Assembly (NCBI RefSeq): GCF_040954645.1
Contig: NC_092804.1
Span: 147,259,108-147,323,107 of the forward strand
Source of the DNA: Diabrotica undecimpunctata
Lineage: Eukaryota > Arthropoda > Insecta > Coleoptera > Chrysomelidae
Direction of reading: 5' to 3'
DNA length: 64,000 bases
The translations under genes and the position numbers were made by a program. Shown piece by piece: positions 11,548 through 22,899 of the stretch. The number at the start of each line of letters is the position of its first letter. Position 1 is the stretch's first letter. The notes beneath the pieces are model-generated. The model saw only the letters and a list, made by a program, of their open reading frames with translations. It did not search any database and was not told the origin of the DNA.

Positions 11548-12939
11548 TTTCTTCTTAACATGCCATACACCAAAGTGCGTAGGCGACTATCTCATTACTA
11601 GAATTCTGTTCTTGGCGGCGTGACACAGCTCGCCTGTATTGTGTATTCCTGTCCATTCTTTAATATTTCTTAACCAGGATAATTGTTTGCGGCCGGCTCC
11701 TCTCCTACCTTCGATCTTCCCTTGTAGGATAAACTGTGGTATTTCATATTTTGCTCCTCCCAATATGTGCCCAAGGTAACCAATCTTGCGTTTTTTAATT
11801 AATTTAAAGAGTTCTCTTTCCACGCCGGCTCTCTTAAGGACGTCATCGTTTCGAACTCTATCCACCCAAGGTATGCGCATCATTCTTCTTAATGACCACA
11901 TTTCAAATGCTTCAAGTTTGTTGATAGATGTTTTTTTCAAAGTCCACGTTTCCATGACATAAAGCAAGATGGACCATATGTAGCACTTAACCATTCTGTA
12001 GCGTATTTCGAAATTTAGGTTTTGATTACATAGGAGCGGTCTGAATTTCACAAAAGCTTGTCTTGCCGTTTGTATTCGGGTTTTTATCTCTTGTTGTGGA
12101 TCCGATTGGTCATTGATTGTGGTGCCAAGGTATTTAAAAGTTTTCACGCGTTTTATGCGATCGTCACCTATGCATATTATCGGGTTTTCTGGAGGGTTTC
12201 TGCTAATGAACATATATTTCGTTTTCAAAATGTTGATTTTGAGGACATATTTTTCACCTATGCTATTCACCCTATCAAGTAATAACTGCTGATCTTCCAA
12301 TTTATCAGTTATAATCACTGTGTCGTCCGCATAGCGTAGGTTGCTAAATGGTATGCCGTTCACCTTAATGCCTAATTCCGTGTCTTCTAATGCTTCCGCA
12401 AATATATTTTCAACATATAAATTAAAAAGCATCGGAGAGAGCATGCAGCCTTGGCGGACACCTTTCCGGATTTCAAATTCATCCGTATATTGGTCTTGAT
12501 CAATCCTCACCTTTGCCATTTGGTTCCAGTATAGATTCTGAATAATTCTGATCTCCTTCTGGTCAATGTTGGCCCTATGTAGTAGTTCCATCATGATATC
12601 ATGTTTAACATTGTCAAATGCCTTCTCGTAGTCGATAAAGGTGAGGTAGACATCTTTTCGTTGATATAAACAGTTTTGTATTAAAGTGTTCAAACATAAA
12701 ATTGCCTCTCTTGTTCCTAGTCCTCCCTTAAAACCGAATTGTGTTGACCCGCTAAGTTTTTTCTAGTATCTTGTACATTCTTGAGTGTAACTTCCTAAGG
12801 AAGAGTTTCAGCAGGTGACTCATTAAACTGATTAAGCGGTGTTCATTGCATTTTGTGGCATTAGCTGTTTTTGGGATCATCACAAAGGATGACTGCAGCC
12901 ATTCTCGCGGAATGTAACCAGTATCATAAATTCTATTGA
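11548..12939 (-). mobile_element. 5'-truncated RTE/BovB-like LINE with 14-bp target duplication
   Basis: The 14-mer ACATAAAATATCTA stands at 11534-11547 and again at 12940-12953, bracketing the element as a target-site duplication. The minus strand reads RT: 12943-12752 gives WLQSSFVMIPKTANATKCNEH and LISLMSHLLKLFLRKL, then one frameshift near 12755-12765. From 12693 to 11587 it is open for 368 aa with FIDYEKAFDNV, RKGVRQGCMLSPMLFNLYV, RYADDTVIITD, the thumb (FKYLGTTIND) and the C-terminal GRRGAGRKQLSWLRNIKEW. The 3' end on the left carries a TTCTTCTT (minus GAAGAA) tail. One frameshift and loss of the 5' half inactivate it. The clean duplication argues for a fairly recent insertion in the intron. 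Confidence 0.92.
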
Positions 12940-13016
12940 ACATAAAATATCTAATGCCTTTTAAATACTTATATACATATATACAAAAAAATGCAAGTAT
13001 TTTACCCTATACGATA

Positions 13017-13018
<2 letters not shown>

Positions 13019-13101
<83 letters not shown>
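13019..13101. repeat. (TA)n microsatellite, left flank of LTR element
   Basis: About 83 bp of TA repeat, ending exactly where the LTR begins. With 17182-17290 it appears to be one tract split by the insertion. Confidence 0.97.
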
Positions 13102-13105
<4 letters not shown>

Positions 13106-13484
13106 ATGATGTGTTTTTTGTTTGAATGATGAGCAATGAGTATTTTTAATAATATAGGGTTTTTATCGCGGTTCTCAAAGAATTAGCTTGTAAGTACTTT
13201 TTTAAATTATCTTTATTATAACTATTATGAAACACACATATATATCTAACCTAGTCAATGTAAATTTAAAATAAACTATCTTTAAACTGATATTCTTATA
13301 AAACTAATTAAATTCTATAGACAATCTAAAATTTAAACAAAATATCTTCAAAATTGAAATTGTTATGACACTAACTAAATTATATTAACAAAATTTTGTA
13401 CCTTTCTTTCACTGAATGCCTAAATGAAATGTTTTCTACTATATAGATTCTAATCACCACTGAATGTCTTCGTACTTCAGTTAT
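13102..13484 (-). repeat. 3' LTR, truncated (383 of about 605 bp)
   Basis: This matches 16577-16959 base for base without indels. The match stops after CTTCAGTTAT, where the internal deletion begins. Its outer end abuts the TA tract. Confidence 0.93.
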
Positions 13485-13649
13485 CCTTGTTTTTTGTGAA
13501 ATTATTTTTTTCAATTATCAGCTTCTACCAATTTAAGATATAGTTTTCTTCACCAGCATTTATACACCACCAACCAAACCAGCAAACAGCATTTATATTT
13601 ATTCTTCTTTTCAATATACCAATATCCACTTATTATAAGTTGATTTATA

Positions 13650-14822
13650 CTAATCTCCAACCATAATATAATTTAATTTCTTCCAATATACTTTTTTTAA
13701 TCTTCCTGTTGACATTCCTGTAATTCTTCCTAATATTCCATCTATACTCATTGGTGCTTCAAATTGCTTTTCAGTAATCTTGTTAATATTCCTTGCATCC
13801 AAACATAACCTGATTTCACCTGATCTTTTTCGTACTACTACTATGGGGTTAATAAAACGTGTGTCTGCCTTCTCAATGATCCCATCTTCTAACATATTAT
13901 TAATTGTTTTGTTTACTTCTTCTCTGTATTTATATGGTATTGGGTATGATTTTGTTTTAAAATCTTTTTCTTCTTTAACTTTTATACTATGGATATAATT
14001 TTGTGCAATTCTATTTTCTTTATTGACAAGTCCCTTGTGTTGCTGCAATATGGAAATGACTATTGATTTATATTCTTCAGGGCAATTTAAAACTTTTATC
14101 ACATCTTCTTCTTTACAAATAAAATTATTCTTCATTATGTACTCATTATTCCTTGCTTCCAATTTTACGCACTCCGCCTCGTAGGCATCCATCTGCTTAA
14201 AATTTCCATTCCTTAAATATTCACTACAATAATTATTCTTTACATTCTTCTGGGACATTTCCCTATCATCAAAATACATTTCTTCTTCATAAACATCATT
14301 ATTTTCTTTTAATAATATCCTATCAACTCTTATTCCTTCTTCTACCTCATCTTTCTGCATAAATTTAATTATTTGCCCTTCCAAAGTTACCATTTTTTCT
14401 TCAAAATCTATCTTTACTTTCTTCTTTTCCAATTCATCATTTCCCATTAATATATCAACACATAAATCCTTGACAATAAATCCTTGCATATTAATTTCTT
14501 TATTAAGAATATTAATTTTAAAATTGGCTAGTTTATCAATTTCACCCAACTTCTTATTATTTGCACCAATAATTTTAATTTTTGGAATCTTTATTATATC
14601 TGATAGTTTTAATGTATTAAAAATAAAATTCTCCGAGACTAAAGTACTTTCTGAACCAGTATCTATCATAATCTTAATCATTTTATTTTTGGCCAAAGCA
14701 TTTATATAAATTAAATTAATAGATTCAATAATTTTATCTTCATCTAAAGAAATAAATTCAGAAGGTTTTTCATAATAGCAATGGCCTAACTTGTAATTCA
14801 GAAAGTTTACTGCACAAAATTT
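13650..14822 (-). pseudogene. Truncated pol (protease plus RT N-terminus), in -1 frame to gag
   Basis: The open frame continues upstream of its first Met to 14825 and overlaps the gag 3' end, so it is probably made as a gag-pol frameshift fusion. The retroviral-type aspartic protease is seen as MIKIMIDTGSESTLVSE (active-site DTG, about 14685-14640) and DILMGND near residue 80. A linker follows, then RT fingers with YPIPYKYREEV, MLEDGIIEKADTRFINPIVV and IRLCLDARNINKITE. Homology stops after about GRITG. The last 20 residues or so look like foreign sequence read through the deletion joint. The palm with the catalytic Asp pair, RNase H and integrase are absent. Confidence 0.85.
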
Positions 14823-16432
14823 TGATTATTAGAATTGTCAGATTGTATCTGACCACTTGGATCTGATGTCGTATGTCTTTCCCTACTATGACTTCTACTC
14901 ACATTTTCTTGCCTTGTACTATTTCGTTCCCTGTCTTCGCAGCTTCTATTCCTTCGAACACAATTTACCTGTCTGTTATAGTTAGGTCGCTCTGTATTTT
15001 TTCTATTGTTAAAATCTTGTCTATTATTATTAGTACTGTTATTAAAATGTTGTCTATTATAATTAGTATTATTATTACAATTTTGTCTAATTTGATTACT
15101 GTTATTATTATTAAAATTTTGTAAATTATTACCATACCTAGTATTATTGTTATATGATTGTCTATATTGTTGATTATATTGAAAGTTATTATTGTTTTTT
15201 CTGTTGTTATTATTACTTGTCATATTGCCTCTTTGTATTCTTTGAATAAAATTAATAAAACTATCTATTGTTTGAATATTTTGTACAGTTACTGTTTGGA
15301 CAACATCAGCATCAAAATGTCTAGATACATTTAAGACTGTTTCATCCTCTCTAAGTGGTGGTTCTAAATATTTTGCAACTGTTATCAATTTCAATGCATA
15401 ATCTACCATATTTGATTTTAAATTTTGATTATACTTTCCAAAATATAGAATTTCTCTAAACTTTGCTTGCTCTAATTCACCCCAATAATAATTTAAAAAT
15501 TTATTTTCAAATGTTTGAAAATTATCTAAATCATTCTCAATACTAGCAAACCAAGTTGCTGCATTGTCATTTAATGTCACTCTAATATAATCTTTAATAT
15601 CATTAATATTATTCACAAATCTTAATTTATGTTTTAAACTATTTATGTATACTCTAGGATGCAAATTTTTTATATTACCAGAGAATTTAATCCCAGTCTC
15701 ATTTGTTAAATTTAAGTAAGGTCTCCCTATGTCTCTCATTTGTGAAATATCATCTATTCTCTGTTCCACATTTCTTATTTGATTACTATTTATTTGGATA
15801 TTTTGTTGTATATCGTCTAATTTTTCTTCTGTGTTTCTCCTGTCTTCGTTAATTTTTACTTCTAAGTTACATTTCTGTAGCTCTATTTTCTGTTCTATAT
15901 CTATCTTATTATCTTGAATAATCCTCTTTACTTCTGTCCTCTCATTGTCTATCCTTTTCTTGTAGTCATTCCGTATACTTTTTATTTCATTTGCAACTTT
16001 TTTCTCTGCAGCTTCAAGTTTTTTATCCATTTGTTTTACAATTTTATTATTATTATCTTCTATTTTCTTTTCTAATTTTCTATAATTCTCTTCCAATTTC
16101 TGTTCCATTTTTTTCATGTCTTCTTTGACTTCTTTTGAATTCTCTTCCAATTTTTTTATGTCTTCTTTGATTTCTTTTGAATTCTCTTCCATTTTCTGTT
16201 CAATTTTTTTCATGTCTTCTTTGATTTCTTTTGAATTCTCTTCCATTGTCTTGTTCATCTGCATCATTAATGACATCAAAGCTGCCATATTGACATTTTC
16301 CTCTCTTTCTGGATTCATTTCTGCAGTATCTTGTGGAACTTGAACTAAACTCTCCTCTTGTATAGGTTGTGTTTCTACTTCCACATCATTTTCATTCTTT
16401 TTGCTTCTTGTACCTTTCTTTCCTTGAGACAT
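14807..16432 (-). CDS. gag-like capsid protein of the LTR element
   Basis: An open frame of 541 codons starts at MSQGKKGTRSKKNEND, 144 bp downstream of the LTR. Residues 65-240 or so are a long, heptad-like charged coiled coil with repeats of the type EENSKEIKEDMKK. Residues 250-400 or so resemble a retrotransposon gag core (KFSGNIKNLHPRVYINSLK, TWFASIENDL, FLNYYWGELEQ). The tail is rich in Asn, Gln and Arg, with no CCHC zinc knuckle visible, so RNA binding would rest on the basic NR/RQ-rich tail. It ends FVQ then TAA at 14807, inside the overlap with pol. No stop or frameshift was seen, so it may still be translatable. Function is inferred from position and composition. Confidence 0.88.
   Translation of the reverse strand: MSQGKKGTRSKKNENDVEVETQPIQEESLVQVPQDTAEMNPEREENVNMAALMSLMMQMNKTMEENSKEIKEDMKKIEQKMEENSKEIKEDIKKLEENSKEVKEDMKKMEQKLEENYRKLEKKIEDNNNKIVKQMDKKLEAAEKKVANEIKSIRNDYKKRIDNERTEVKRIIQDNKIDIEQKIELQKCNLEVKINEDRRNTEEKLDDIQQNIQINSNQIRNVEQRIDDISQMRDIGRPYLNLTNETGIKFSGNIKNLHPRVYINSLKHKLRFVNNINDIKDYIRVTLNDNAATWFASIENDLDNFQTFENKFLNYYWGELEQAKFREILYFGKYNQNLKSNMVDYALKLITVAKYLEPPLREDETVLNVSRHFDADVVQTVTVQNIQTIDSFINFIQRIQRGNMTSNNNNRKNNNNFQYNQQYRQSYNNNTRYGNNLQNFNNNNSNQIRQNCNNNTNYNRQHFNNSTNNNRQDFNNRKNTERPNYNRQVNCVRRNRSCEDRERNSTRQENVSRSHSRERHTTSDPSGQIQSDNSNNQNFVQ
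14816..14822 (-). promoter_or_regulatory. Putative -1 ribosomal frameshift slippery site A-AAT-TTT
   Basis: In the gag frame the codons are CAA AAT TTT GTG CAG TAA, giving the heptamer A AAT TTT of the canonical X-XXY-YYZ form. Slippage by -1 leaves AAA TTT, then TGT GCA GTA, and enters the pol frame, which is open from 14825 (after two TAA codons) to 13650. The site lies three codons before the gag stop. A downstream stimulatory structure was not worked out. Confidence 0.7.
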
Positions 16433-16558
16433 TTTGAGACTTTACTTGTTCAAATATAATTAAAAATAAATTCTATAATTTTTGCTTTCTAATGAAAATT
16501 AATTTAATTATATGAGAGCACTTATCTTTCCAAACTAATTCTTTTAAATAGAGAGCCA

Positions 16559-16573
16559 CCGCGTTGGGTGCCA
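16559..16573 (-). other. Primer-binding site of the LTR element
   Basis: On the minus strand TGGCACCCAACGCGG starts three bases after the end of the 5' LTR. A start with TGG pairs with the CCA end of a tRNA primer. I cannot name the tRNA. Confidence 0.75.
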
Positions 16574-16576
16574 AAT

Positions 16577-17293
<717 letters not shown>

Positions 17294-17363
17294 AACATGA
17301 TCATAACATGAGCATTAAATCTGAGATATTTCTCGGTAAATAATACTAATCGCAATCCATATC

Positions 17364-18014
17364 TTAATCGGCCTCATCCTCTGACTCATTTTTTTCTTCT
17401 ACTTTCTTGACGTGGTTCACATAATTATGCCACTGCTCTTTAGGCACGCGTTGGTAAGCTTCTTTTATCAACCGTCTTACCGTTTTTTCTTTAAAATCGA
17501 CATTGTTTAAAGCCAAATACCTTTTCACTTGACTCGACACCATCTCAATCGTGTTCAGCCAAATGCGGTCGCAGTATCCAGTAATTAACTTTTTAGGTAA
17601 TCTTTCTCGAAGAAAATGTCCTTTTAGACTAGCCAATCCTTGATTCGCCGTGGTATGGTATGACGCTGTATCCAAAACGACAACGCGTTTTCTTTGTCTT
17701 TCGGCAAGTTTGAAATTAATTAATGCGTTCTCAAATTATTCTTCATACAGATCCCCGTTTATTTCGTCATGGTAATCAGCGGTTCCCTTCTTGGCCAAGA
17801 AAGTTAATTTGGCCCATTCCGCAAAACCAGTTTCGTTTCCAGCATGAAGAAGAACAAACCGAGGACCTTTTTTGGCTGGAGTTTTCAGTCTGCTTTTATA
17901 TATGCCTTTTATGAAGGCATCTCCTGGATTCTTGATCGTTGTTTCTCTCCATTGCTTTTTAACTAAAGCACCGACGTTAGTCCAAGACAAATCGGTATAA
18001 AGAACTGACATCAA
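17364..18014 (-). pseudogene. IS630/Tc1-like DDE transposase, one nonsense codon
   Basis: A single minus-strand frame covers 18014-17364, interrupted only by TAA at 17733-17735 where the context (GDLYEE-stop-FENALINFKL) suggests a lost Trp. Recognisable blocks are LYTDLSWTNVG (first Asp), GPRFVLLHAGNETGF, TADYHDEINGDLYEE, VVVLDTASYHTT (second Asp), then WLNTIEMVSSQVKRYLA (third acidic position) and an acidic tail. The helix-turn-helix N-terminus is not seen right of 18014, so the copy is partial. No terminal repeats were identified. It starts only about 70 bp from the TA tract at 17290. Confidence 0.75.
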
Positions 18015-18463
18015 AACATTCCATTACTACTCACACTATTGGAGTTCAGTCTGTAGAAATAGTGCAGTAAAGGGTTCATGCCATAAAGTGAAAAGTTTTT
18101 GGGGGTTGAAAGTCAAATTTTTGGATTGAAGGTAAGATGAGTTTTTTATTAGAAGATAAGACTTAGGATTATTAACATTGCTACCAGTTTTAAGTCCATT
18201 TATTGCTGTATAACCTGTACTATTCACATTTGTTACTGATAGCACTCTTAGGTTATATTTTTACATTTACTCTGGATACATCGAGGGAGGCACCTTCAGA
18301 CAAAAGGGTATGAGGCACTATCAGACAAATGAAATGGAAAATAGAGACACCTTTTTTAAAATAACGTGCTTAAAAGTTATATATATAATTAGTTATTTAG
18401 TTATATATATATTTATTATTATTTATTTAAAAAGGGTTTCTTTTTGTTGCAAATTGTCTGAAG

Positions 18464-20073
18464 ATGGTAAGGAATAGGAAAAAAGAAAAAACAAAAGGAA
18501 ATTTTGATGCCGAATCTATGAAAGAATGTGTAACGGCCATCCTAGATGGTAAATCGATAGGAAATGCTGCCAAAAGATTTGGATTAAAATATCAAACAAA
18601 CTGTTGGTATGTACGTTAAGAAGTTTAGGGATAACCCAGATGGCGAACATGATATAAAATTAAGAAACGATACTGGAAAGGTTTTTACTGACAAACAGGA
18701 AGGCGACCTTGAGGCATATTTAATTAAGTGTTCAAAAATATTTTATGGTCTTAACAATCTAGAAACATGGAAACTAGCACATGAGACGACCAAAATGAAC
18801 AATATTGACTGTCCTAAAAACTGAAAAGTTCCAAAAATGACAGGAAAGGACTGGCTATACGGTTTTATAAAACGCTACCCAAGATTATCTCGTGCAATTT
18901 CCTTTAACAAACATAATGTGAATGCTTTTTTTAATAATTATGAAAAATTAATCAAAAGGTGCACAGAACCCTGTGACTCATCCAGGATTAAGAATATGGA
19001 TGAAACAAAAACTGAAACTAACCAAGAACCTTTTCGTGTGATTTAACAAAAAACACAAAACCAAATAGCAGCTGTTGTAAGTGGTGAAAGAGGACTCTGG
19101 TTACTACAGTTTTGTTTATAAATGCAACGGATTGGCTTGGGATTGGCTCATCAGTCACGTTGGATGACCACTTCCAATTTCGTTCATGTGATGCAGCACT
19201 TTATAAAATGTTCAGGTTCCTCTGAAAAGAGAAGAATGCTTCTAATTTGCGACAATCATGAGAGCCACTTGTCAATTGAGGCAATATAACTAGCAAGAGC
19301 TAATGGCGTGCACATTCTAAGAGTTCCACCCCATTGTACCCACATGATGCAACCACTGGATGTGGGATTGATGAAACCTTTTAAAACATTATAATGCTGC
19401 AATTGATTCATGGTTGAAGTCTAACTCAGGCCAACATTTTGAAATCTATCACGTCGCCGCATGTGTTGGCACAGCATATGGCCATGCCATGTTACCACAG
19501 AGCATTATAAATTCTTTCAAAAAAACAGGAATATTTCCAGTTGACAGGCACATTTTCACCGACGATATGTTTGCTCCCAGTTTGGTCAGTAAGAGACCTA
19601 CTCCTCCAGACGAAACTTTTCCTGATGACCCTCTGACATGCCAACTAGCTGCAAGTCTACCAACTTTAGAATCTTAAAAACCACCCTCATTCCCCCAAAT
19701 TTCAAGCAAAAACTTTCAGCAACCAATAGACACTCCATAAACATCAAGCTGCCAAAACTCTACGCCTATGCCCTCTCAACAGCCTGGCTGTTATTTAGGT
19801 CCTGAGGAGATACGAGGATATCCAAAATCGAAACTCAATACTAGCTCCAGGAAACCTAGAGAAAAGAGGAAAAACAGAATAATAACTGACACCCCAGAAA
19901 AGCTTCTTCTGGCAGAAAAACAGATCAATAAAAAAAAAACAAAGAAAACCACCAACTTTAATGCTGAACGTACTAAATCAAAGTTTCATTTATGTTTTAT
20001 GTATCACCTTTTTATAACGTCCAATAGTTCTTTTATTTTAGTGACCGATATTGCCTGGTTTTACTGTATGTAG
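18464..20073 (+). pseudogene. pogo/Tigger-type transposase, broken
   Basis: The frame begins MVRNRKKEKTKGNF at 18464 with a Psq-like helix-turn-helix (SMKECVTAILDGKSIGNAAKRFGL). Frameshift is at about 18600. Then come KVFTDKQEGDLEAYLIKCSK and a CENP-B-type DNA-binding segment (GKDWLYGFIKRYPRLS, 18843-18890). The DDE core is spread over frames: RIKNMDETK, LLICDNHESHLS, and VPPHCTHMMQPLDVGLMKPFK at about 19325-19385, where the last Asp fits a DD35D spacing. The C-terminal part 19414-20073 (FKKTGIFPVDRHIFTDDMF, then a basic TDTPEKLLLAEKQI) follows in two frames. At least four breaks make it dead. Clear terminal repeats were not found. Confidence 0.85.
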
Positions 20074-20359
20074 TTTTGTGTCAGCAGGTATATTTAAGTA
20101 GTTTTAGTGGTTTTCCGTTTAGGTATAGAATTATATTAGCTTTAGTTATTAAAATAACCAAAGTTCCAAATATCTTTTATATATTTTTGGACAGCAAAAC
20201 CGACCAATAGCGACCACATTTATATAGCGGCCAATAGTTCTTTCATTTTTTGTGGTCGTTATTGACAGGTTTTCAGCTACCAACATGTAATCTCGAGACC
20301 AACATTCTGCAATACGATAGGCCTTTACGTCATTTGATTTTAGTTTTGTTTTTGTGACT

Positions 20360-20580
20360 AGATTAGATAGTTAATAATTGATTCTTTCGTCAATGCATTC
20401 ATAACTTTTAAGTCTAAACTTTGGCATATGTGCAAGAGTCGTTTACCATTGTTGTTTACTATTTCCTCGCCATATTTCCCTCCTTGAAATTGCTTATTTC
20501 TCTTTCGACTCTGATGTTAAAGTCACCTAGTATGCAGATTTCTTTATTCTTATTTGACTTTATATCGTCTGCCGGTTTCC
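20360..20580 (-). pseudogene. LINE AP-endonuclease fragment
   Basis: The minus strand reads KSNKNKEICILGDFNIRVER and, after one frame change, KYGEEIVNNNGKRLLHICQS. LGDFN is the conserved catalytic block of LINE endonucleases. No RT follows to the left, so the fragment is isolated. Confidence 0.75.
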
Positions 20581-20683
20581 TAATTAGTATTGGTGTTCAA
20601 ATTCGATCTTATTGAAGTCATCATTAACTAGCACTGGCTTTCTGAATGAAAATGTTGTACTCGTTATCAAAAACGGCTTTTTA

Positions 20684-21279
20684 GGGTTGATTTATACATA
20701 TCCGTGCCGTATCCGTTCCGTGCCAGTGCCGAGTCGGGGTATTTTTAATGTTATATTTACATACAACTGCGTTGTAGCAGTGTGCGTACCGGGCCTAATA
20801 AAGAGGAAAACTGTATTACATATTTCTGTGTAAAGGGGAGTTAAAAATATGACGGCTTGGATAGAAGATCTCACCGTGTTGGCATTATTTCTTTATGAAT
20901 AGGAAGAACAAGAGTAGAAAAGGGGCAAACAAAGAAAAAGGAGTGTGCATCCTATGTGGAAAAAAAGACACACCGAAGGAGAATTTAAAATATACAAAGA
21001 TTTATTGGAGGCTGAAACAAAATACATATAAAAAACCATAACATACTAACCGCACTTCTTCTGCTTGTCTGTTTACCAGCACTTGCGTTCACAAAACAAT
21101 AAAATCGTGTTTATAAGTCCGTGCGGTCAGTGCGGGATTAATTTCAGGGCAAGCACGGATAGACGTCGTCTGGAAAATGCCAAAGTATAGATATACTCAT
21201 AAGAATACATTATTGTTTTTTTTACGGGGCACTGTCATAACACGGAATGGACACGGCACATATATGTATAAATCGACCT
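20684..21279. mobile_element. PIF/Harbinger-type non-autonomous derivative, 596 bp, TTA target duplication
   Basis: TTA flanks both ends (20681-20683 and 21280-21282), the typical PIF/Harbinger duplication. The ends are inverted repeats of about 35-40 bp, GGTTGATTTATACATA on the left against GGTCGATTTATACATA on the right, followed by GTGCCGT and CCGTTCCGTG-like words. Inside, 20849-21031 on the plus strand keeps a transposase N-terminus remnant, MTAWIEDLTVLALFLYE, then with a stop and frame changes HPMWKKRHTEGEF and YKDLLEAETKYI, which resemble the HARBI1-type N-terminus. The nuclease domain is deleted, so it is an internal-deletion derivative. Confidence 0.85.
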
Positions 21280-21317
21280 TTATTCGACAACGTAATTGCT
21301 GTAATAGGAAATGACTA

Positions 21318-21533
21318 CTGTTAAAGTTTGTTTAGTAGAAAATGGTTGACTTTAATTAGCGCAGTCGTAAATATTATTAAATTTATCTGACTTGGCTCAT
21401 TGTTAAGACCTTGTACCTCAAGTAAACCATTGTTACCTGAAACCGGGCATTATATTCTATTATCGGTTAACCTAGGATGTTTATAGTCGATACTAACTGA
21501 AGTCAACCATTTACTGCTAAACAAACTTTACAG
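21318..21533. mobile_element. Short MITE-like element with inverted ends
   Basis: The left end CTGTTAAAGTTTGTTTAG pairs with the right end, which read in reverse complement is CTGTAAAGTTTGTTTAG. Both continue into AATGGTTGACTT, giving arms of about 35 bp. There is no coding content. The superfamily is not identified. Confidence 0.6.
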
Positions 21534-22236
21534 GTTGCTATATTTATATGAGGTACTAATGAAATTATGAATCATCCTCTAGTATACCCACTTTTCCATT
21601 AGTCATTTACCTCGTACCATTAGATACAGCCTCAATTAAAATACAAACACTTCGAAAGCTTTAACATAATAGCGTTGTTGCAGCACTAATAATTGTTAGG
21701 TAACTGCGGACAAATTTGTCTTGTTCAGTTGTTTCGTTTCATTTATATTAATTACTTGACAATAAAGCTAATGGAAAAACTCTCAATAACATATTTACTT
21801 TACCGTTTGTTTAATTTAATTAAAACTTTTAGTTTACGTAGAAATTTACTTTGGAAACCTCATTAATTCACTTTTTATTTTGCAAATTCTTAAGGCTACA
21901 AACTCTTTTGACGACAAATAATTAATCTTTACACATAAAACAGTGTTTATTTTATACCAGACATGTTTAAGTGTTTTCCCAATTTGTAAGAGGCATTGTT
22001 ATTTGAACTAAAAACGTTTTTGAAAGAATATTGAATTAAGTATTTCAAATAAGTATTTACGGAGCTTATACTTATTTATTTTAAAAAGTACTTGTTATTC
22101 GATTTGCTAAAATTCAGAAAGCAGCAAAAGGTACCTTTTTAAGGGTTTCTAGTTTCTAGTGGGAGATCACCCACAGCTAATTCCTTTTCCCATTAACAAC
22201 ATTAGATATGCGGACATGAAGTGCGGTAAATGGAGT

Positions 22237-22332
22237 TACCATTAACAACATTAGATATGCGGACGACACTGTGATCTTAGCCGAAAACATTGAAGATCTT
22301 CAGAGACTGGTGACCAGAATAGCAGAGTACCT
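22237..22332 (+). pseudogene. Tiny LINE RT fragment with YADD box
   Basis: The frame reads INNIRYADDTVILAENIEDL and LVTRIAEY, the catalytic block of an RTE-like RT. It is cut on both sides. Its first 25 bp, CATTAACAACATTAGATATG plus CGGAC, are duplicated in tandem at 22191-22215, so a local duplication touched this fragment. Confidence 0.75.
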
Positions 22333-22339
22333 TGCTAAA

Positions 22340-22560
22340 GGTGTTGCCCACCTTTATTGTGGGCAAAACGCACACGCTTTCTTAAAAATGTCGTATAGTA
22401 AGTAGCTATAGAGTTTGCTGTGGAGCTTAGCATTAAGAAAGAACCTAATGCGTCCTTCCGCCATTGTGCACTAGAATTGGATCTGTGTCCAACCACTCTA
22501 TGGAAATTGGTTTGAAAGGGTCTTTGTTTGCTTACAAAAACCTTTTCATTAAAAATTAAA
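22340..22560. repeat. Interspersed repeat, copy 1
   Basis: Shares long near-identical words with 27490-27650, for example GAGCTTAG, AAGAAAGAACCTAATGCGTC and GGTTTGAAAGGG, in the same order and orientation. The family is not recognised and no coding content was found. Confidence 0.7.
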
Positions 22561-22899
22561 GCCTCACGACCATTGTTAATGGCACAATAATAATACATTT
22601 AGTGAATGGGACCAAACACGATTCCGATTAATACTCAATTTCACTCATAGCTTATCGTCATTAAGTACCATTTCCTTTAAGAAGGTTAGTATTTCTCATA
22701 GCCAATTTCACATTTAAGACGACAGTTCTAAAGAGGTGTTTGAATCTGCATGTATACAATCTTCTTAGATTATTTAACTAAGAAATGTACCTTCTTCCAA
22801 TACTCCTCTTCCCTTGCATTTTGTTTTGTCTTGTCCCTCATTTGCAGTACAAATACGTATCTGTTGTCTTTGCATAATCCAGATATTTTAACTTTATTC

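Noticed and set aside
13650..14696. Host aspartic protease gene
   Set aside because: The DTG motif is followed by RT fingers and the frame sits between gag and an LTR, so it is retroelement pol.
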